From Eopsaltria australis (Eukaryota > Chordata > Aves > Passeriformes > Petroicidae): DNA of 64,000 bases. The stretch spans positions 124,001 to 188,000 of the forward strand of contig JAVTVJ010001200.1 of the NCBI GenBank assembly GCA_034509425.1, read 5' to 3'. Shown in pieces: positions 63,773-64,000 of the stretch; position 1 is the stretch's first letter, and every line of letters starts with the position of its first letter. Under the pieces are notes generated by a model. The model had not been told where the DNA came from and made no database searches. It saw only the letters and a program-made list of their open reading frames with translations. The position numbers and the translations under genes were made by a program.

Positions 63773-64000
63773 CTGGGAGTCCAGTACGAGCAGATGAAGG
63801 AGAGAAAAGCAACATTAGCCCGGACCTGACGAGCCCACTCACATCTTTGGTGGGTCACTGTCCCCCCCTCACATGTGGGGACAGCCCTGTGCCCAGGAGA
63901 TGGAGCTGAGACCCCCTGCCTACTGTAGAGAACACTTCAGTGCCAGAACAGCCGGGATCTCCCCTCGCAAAAGGGACCAGGGGAGTCACACTCTACCCAT

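Noticed and set aside
63790..64000. Another KMT2D exon upstream of 63,772
   Set aside because: The minus-strand frame here does not match the sequence expected before the HMG-box exon and has no convincing donor, so the next exon is taken to lie beyond the window.

Overview
This window is vertebrate nuclear DNA, most likely from a bird and probably a songbird. The genes are split by short GT-AG introns. The sequence is very GC-rich and crowded with CpG islands and minisatellites, as on avian microchromosomes. Short CR1 LINE tails lie in introns, and two related solo LTRs of a type I associate with passerine genomes lie in KMT2D introns. The species call is inference.

Ten protein-coding genes are recognisable. 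In order they are CACNB3 (+, 5' part missing), DDX23 (-), RND1 (-), CCDC65/DRC2 (+), FKBP11 (-), ARF3 (-), WNT1 (+), DDN (-), PRKAG1 (-) and KMT2D (-, 5' part missing). This is the order and orientation of human 12q13.12, with one exception: WNT10B, which sits between ARF3 and WNT1 in mammals, is not seen. The block is compact, with many introns under 150 bp. Most of the longer introns hold tandem arrays.

Layout: 1-3.5 kb CACNB3 (SH3/guanylate-kinase calcium-channel subunit); 3.7-10.6 kb DDX23 (U5 snRNP helicase), convergent with CACNB3; 11.3-18.1 kb RND1 (Rho-family GTPase) with introns full of minisatellites; 18.4-21.6 kb CCDC65 (ciliary nexin-dynein regulatory complex); 22-23.9 kb FKBP11 (ER prolyl isomerase), convergent with CCDC65; 25.5-28.4 kb ARF3; 31.2-33.5 kb WNT1; 33.5-38.8 kb a gene-free stretch with AT-rich islands that look like developmental enhancers; 38.8-40.2 kb DDN; 41.1-44.7 kb PRKAG1 (AMPK gamma-1); 45.4-63.8 kb the 3' two-thirds of KMT2D (H3K4 methyltransferase).

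The genes are functionally unrelated and are held together by ancient synteny. All reconstructed reading frames are intact with matching intron phases. The most notable features are: a 20-copy, 11-residue coding repeat in KMT2D at the place where mammals carry long polyglutamine; an ETS-site minisatellite at the PRKAG1 start; an RND1 intron carrying about twenty strong splice-donor hexamers behind a weak real donor; a candidate WNT1 enhancer rich in homeodomain sites; and complementary U- and A-rich tracts in the KMT2D 3' UTR.
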